NCBI GenBank assembly: GCA_005884855.1
Contig: VAZS01000132.1
Coordinates: 1 to 7,811, forward strand
Source: Alphaproteobacteria bacterium
GTDB taxonomy: Bacteria > Pseudomonadota > Alphaproteobacteria > Rhizobiales > Xanthobacteraceae
Length of the DNA: 7,811 nucleotides
Reading direction: 5' to 3'
A program made the position numbers and the translations under genes. Positions 6,403-7,811 of the stretch are shown piece after piece; position 1 is the stretch's first letter; each line of letters starts with the position of its first letter. Below the pieces are notes generated by a model, which was given only the letters and a program-made list of their open reading frames with translations, was not told the DNA's origin and searched no databases.

Positions 6403-6437
6403 ATTCCGGGCTTCGCGTCTTCCGACGTATCCGGAAT
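6403..6437. terminator. Inverted repeat between convergent genes, possible bidirectional terminator
   Basis: ATTCCGG (6403-6409) and CCGGAAT (6431-6437) are perfect 7-bp arms. Between them a smaller hairpin, CGTC-TTCC-GACG, occupies 6416-6427. It sits in the 69-base gap between the ends of the transferase gene and the TPM operon, where a shared terminator is expected. There is no T run on either strand, so it may rely on Rho or act as an RNA-end barrier. Confidence 0.4.
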
Positions 6438-6444
6438 ACGATCA

Positions 6445-6942
6445 TCAGATCACCACCGGCGCATCGGGCAGCTCATTCTCGCCGCCGCCATGCTTCGGAA
6501 AATGCGCGGCCAACTGCTTCGATACCGCCTGAATCCCCTTGATCACGCCGCCCGCGAAATTTCCCGCCCTGAAATCCGTTTCCATCTCCTTGCAGATCTT
6601 CTCCCAACCGGCAGCGCCGACTTTGACGTCGATGCCGCGATCGGCGACGATCTCGACGTCGCGGTCCGCCAACAACAAATAAATCAGCACTCCATTGTTG
6701 TGCGCGGTGTCCCATATCCGCAACTGCGAGAAAACGTCGAGCGCGCGCTCCCGCGCCGACTGATTGCGGAACAGCGGCTTGCCATCCAGCGCGCCTTCCA
6801 CGACGAAGCGGACCTGGCCGGAATGGGTGGCCTCGCCCGCCTTGATTGTCCGCTCGATTGCAGCCAGCACCTCCGGCGGGAAAATCCGCCGTACCCGCCA
6901 ACGATGCTCAACAAGATGTTTGCCGATGCGCCTGATGCTCAT
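6445..6942 (-). CDS. Short soluble TPM-domain protein, second gene of a ygcG-type operon
   Basis: The protein has 165 residues from the ATG at 6942-6940, which lies 17 bases after the stop of the upstream TPM gene. A longer in-frame start at 7080 is rejected because its extra 46 residues are an Arg-rich translation of the neighbour's glycine-rich tail. The TPM fold is seen from FPPEVLAAIERTIKAGEATH (21-40) through AHNNGVLIYLLLADRDVEIV (80-99) and ADRGIDV to FRAGNFAGGVIKGIQAV (124-140). There is no signal peptide or membrane helix, so it should be cytoplasmic unless held by its partner. TPM domains are linked to membrane-protein quality control (photosystem II repair in plants), and some have acid phosphatase activity; the bacterial role is not settled. 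It is probably co-expressed with the upstream YgcG-type gene and acts with it at the inner membrane, by inference. Confidence 0.88.
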   Translation of the reverse strand: MSIRRIGKHLVEHRWRVRRIFPPEVLAAIERTIKAGEATHSGQVRFVVEGALDGKPLFRNQSARERALDVFSQLRIWDTAHNNGVLIYLLLADRDVEIVADRGIDVKVGAAGWEKICKEMETDFRAGNFAGGVIKGIQAVSKQLAAHFPKHGGGENELPDAPVVI

Positions 6943-6959
6943 ATCTTTACCAGCTCTGC

Positions 6960-7811
6960 CTACCAACTCCCGGACGCGCCGCCGCCACCGAAACTGCCGC
7001 CGCCACCGCTGAACCCGCCACTTGATCCGCCGCTGACCGAACCGCCGCTTTGGGAATACGGGCCGCCGCCCCCGGACCACGCGATGCTGTCAGCGAACAT
7101 AGTGAAGATAAAGGCAATGACGCCGGCGATGATGGAGGCCGCCAGCGATCCCGCGATGAACCAGGCCAGCGCTGCGACCACCCCGCCGGTCGCGACTGAG
7201 CCGAGCAGCCTGCCGAGCGTGGTGCGCATGATAGCGCCGACGACCAGAAGCGCGAACAGCACGAACGGATTGAACGGATCGAAACTGCTCGATGAGCCGG
7301 AACTCTGCCGCGGCGCCGGCGCGGGTAACCCCTCGCCATCGATCACCCGGATAATGCGGTCGATCCCTGCGGAAACCCCGCCGGCGAAATCCCCGCTCTT
7401 GCATCTTGGAGTGATCACCTCGTCGATGATGCGCGCCGCGGTGGCGTCGTTCAGCGCGCCCTCCAGACCGTAGCCGACCTCGATACCAAGCTTGCGGTCG
7501 TTCTTGGCGATGACGAGCAAAGCGCCGTCATCGATCTTCTTGCGGCCGATCTTCCACGCTTCCGCGACCCGGATCGAATATTGCTCGATGCTCTCCGGCG
7601 CGGTCGTTGGCACCATCAGAACCGCGATCTGACTGCCTTTGCGGGCCTCGAGATTTTTGAGCCGCTGCGTCAGTGAATCAATCTCACCTGACGATAGCGT
7701 CCCGGTCTGATCGACCACCCGGCTTGACAGCGGCGGCACGGCAACGTCGGCCATGGCTGCGAAAGCCCAGCACATCAGCAGCGCAAGAATGCCGGCTCTT
7801 GCAGCGTTCAT
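6960..7811 (-). CDS. YgcG-type TPM-domain membrane protein with glycine-rich tail
   Basis: This 283-residue protein begins with ATG exactly at the right edge of the window. A signal peptide follows at once (hydrophobic about 7-20, cleavage likely after AMA), so this is probably the true start, though an upstream start cannot be excluded. The TPM domain (about 25-160) includes SSRVVDQTGTLSSGEIDSL, RKKIDDGALLVIAKNDRKLG and IEVGYGLEGALND. In the following motif, ITPRCKSGDFAGGV, Cys stands where relatives usually have an aromatic residue. After a Ser-rich linker come membrane segments (about 182-196 and 209-240), then a Gly/Ser tail ending FGGGGASGSW, typical of YgcG proteins. The TPM domain is thus periplasmic and membrane-anchored. 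YgcG-like genes usually follow lemA, so lemA is expected just outside the window on this strand. The Gly-rich tail is also a low-complexity repeat at about 6963-7075. Confidence 0.9.
   Translation of the reverse strand: MNAARAGILALLMCWAFAAMADVAVPPLSSRVVDQTGTLSSGEIDSLTQRLKNLEARKGSQIAVLMVPTTAPESIEQYSIRVAEAWKIGRKKIDDGALLVIAKNDRKLGIEVGYGLEGALNDATAARIIDEVITPRCKSGDFAGGVSAGIDRIIRVIDGEGLPAPAPRQSSGSSSSFDPFNPFVLFALLVVGAIMRTTLGRLLGSVATGGVVAALAWFIAGSLAASIIAGVIAFIFTMFADSIAWSGGGGPYSQSGGSVSGGSSGGFSGGGGSFGGGGASGSW

Noticed and set aside
6943..7080. An N-terminal extension of the short TPM protein starting at 7080
   Set aside because: The extra 46 residues are Arg-rich, overlap the upstream gene's glycine-rich tail in another frame and resemble no TPM sequence.
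6490..7473. A 327-codon open frame on the + strand, Pro-rich, opposite both TPM genes
   Set aside because: It spans two well-supported - strand genes and their junction. Its Pro runs are the reverse complement of the glycine-rich tail, and it has no family features.

Overview
The window is GC-rich, densely coded DNA that reads like an alphaproteobacterial chromosome, most likely Nitrobacteraceae/Bradyrhizobiaceae (Bradyrhizobium, Afipia, Rhodopseudomonas relatives). This rests on protein style and codon use only, not on a marker gene. I see no rRNA, tRNA, CRISPR array, insertion sequence, integrase or phage gene.

Layout, left to right. (1) The 3' part of an acetamidase/formamidase-family gene enters from the left edge and ends at 1016, followed by a hairpin that may be a terminator. 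(2) From about 1065 to 3073 (+ strand) lie a TroA/ZnuA-type metal-binding lipoprotein/periplasmic protein and an ABC-3 family metal permease, joined by an ATGA start/stop overlap. Both are broken: the binding protein has lost one base near 1923-1925, and the permease has lost a central segment near 2235-2310 and changed frame. No ATPase gene accompanies them. (3) Convergent to these, on the - strand (3087-4510), is an exported protein with one c-type heme motif (CTGCH). It is also frameshifted, near 4101-4105. Three neighbouring genes in 3.4 kb are therefore damaged, while the genes on both sides are intact. (4) On the - strand at 4674-5579 is an intact single-span membrane protein of unknown function, with a disordered N-terminus, a coiled coil and a compact C-terminal domain. 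(5) A regulatory region at 5580-5763, with three GTTACC/GGTAAC hexamers and a 12-bp perfect palindrome, separates it from a divergent glutathione S-transferase gene (5764-6375, +). (6) Convergent to the transferase is a - strand pair of TPM-domain genes (6445-6942 and 6960-7811): a membrane-anchored YgcG-type protein with a glycine-rich tail, and a short soluble TPM protein 17 bases downstream. In many genomes this pair follows lemA, which would lie just beyond the right edge.

How the genes work together. The metal transporter pair would have formed one translationally coupled unit, but neither product can be made at full length as the sequence stands. The two TPM genes are a clear operon. 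I see no functional link between the remaining genes. The most notable feature is the cluster of decaying genes at 1065-4510; I did not find convincing evidence of a new defence, mobile or biosynthetic system.
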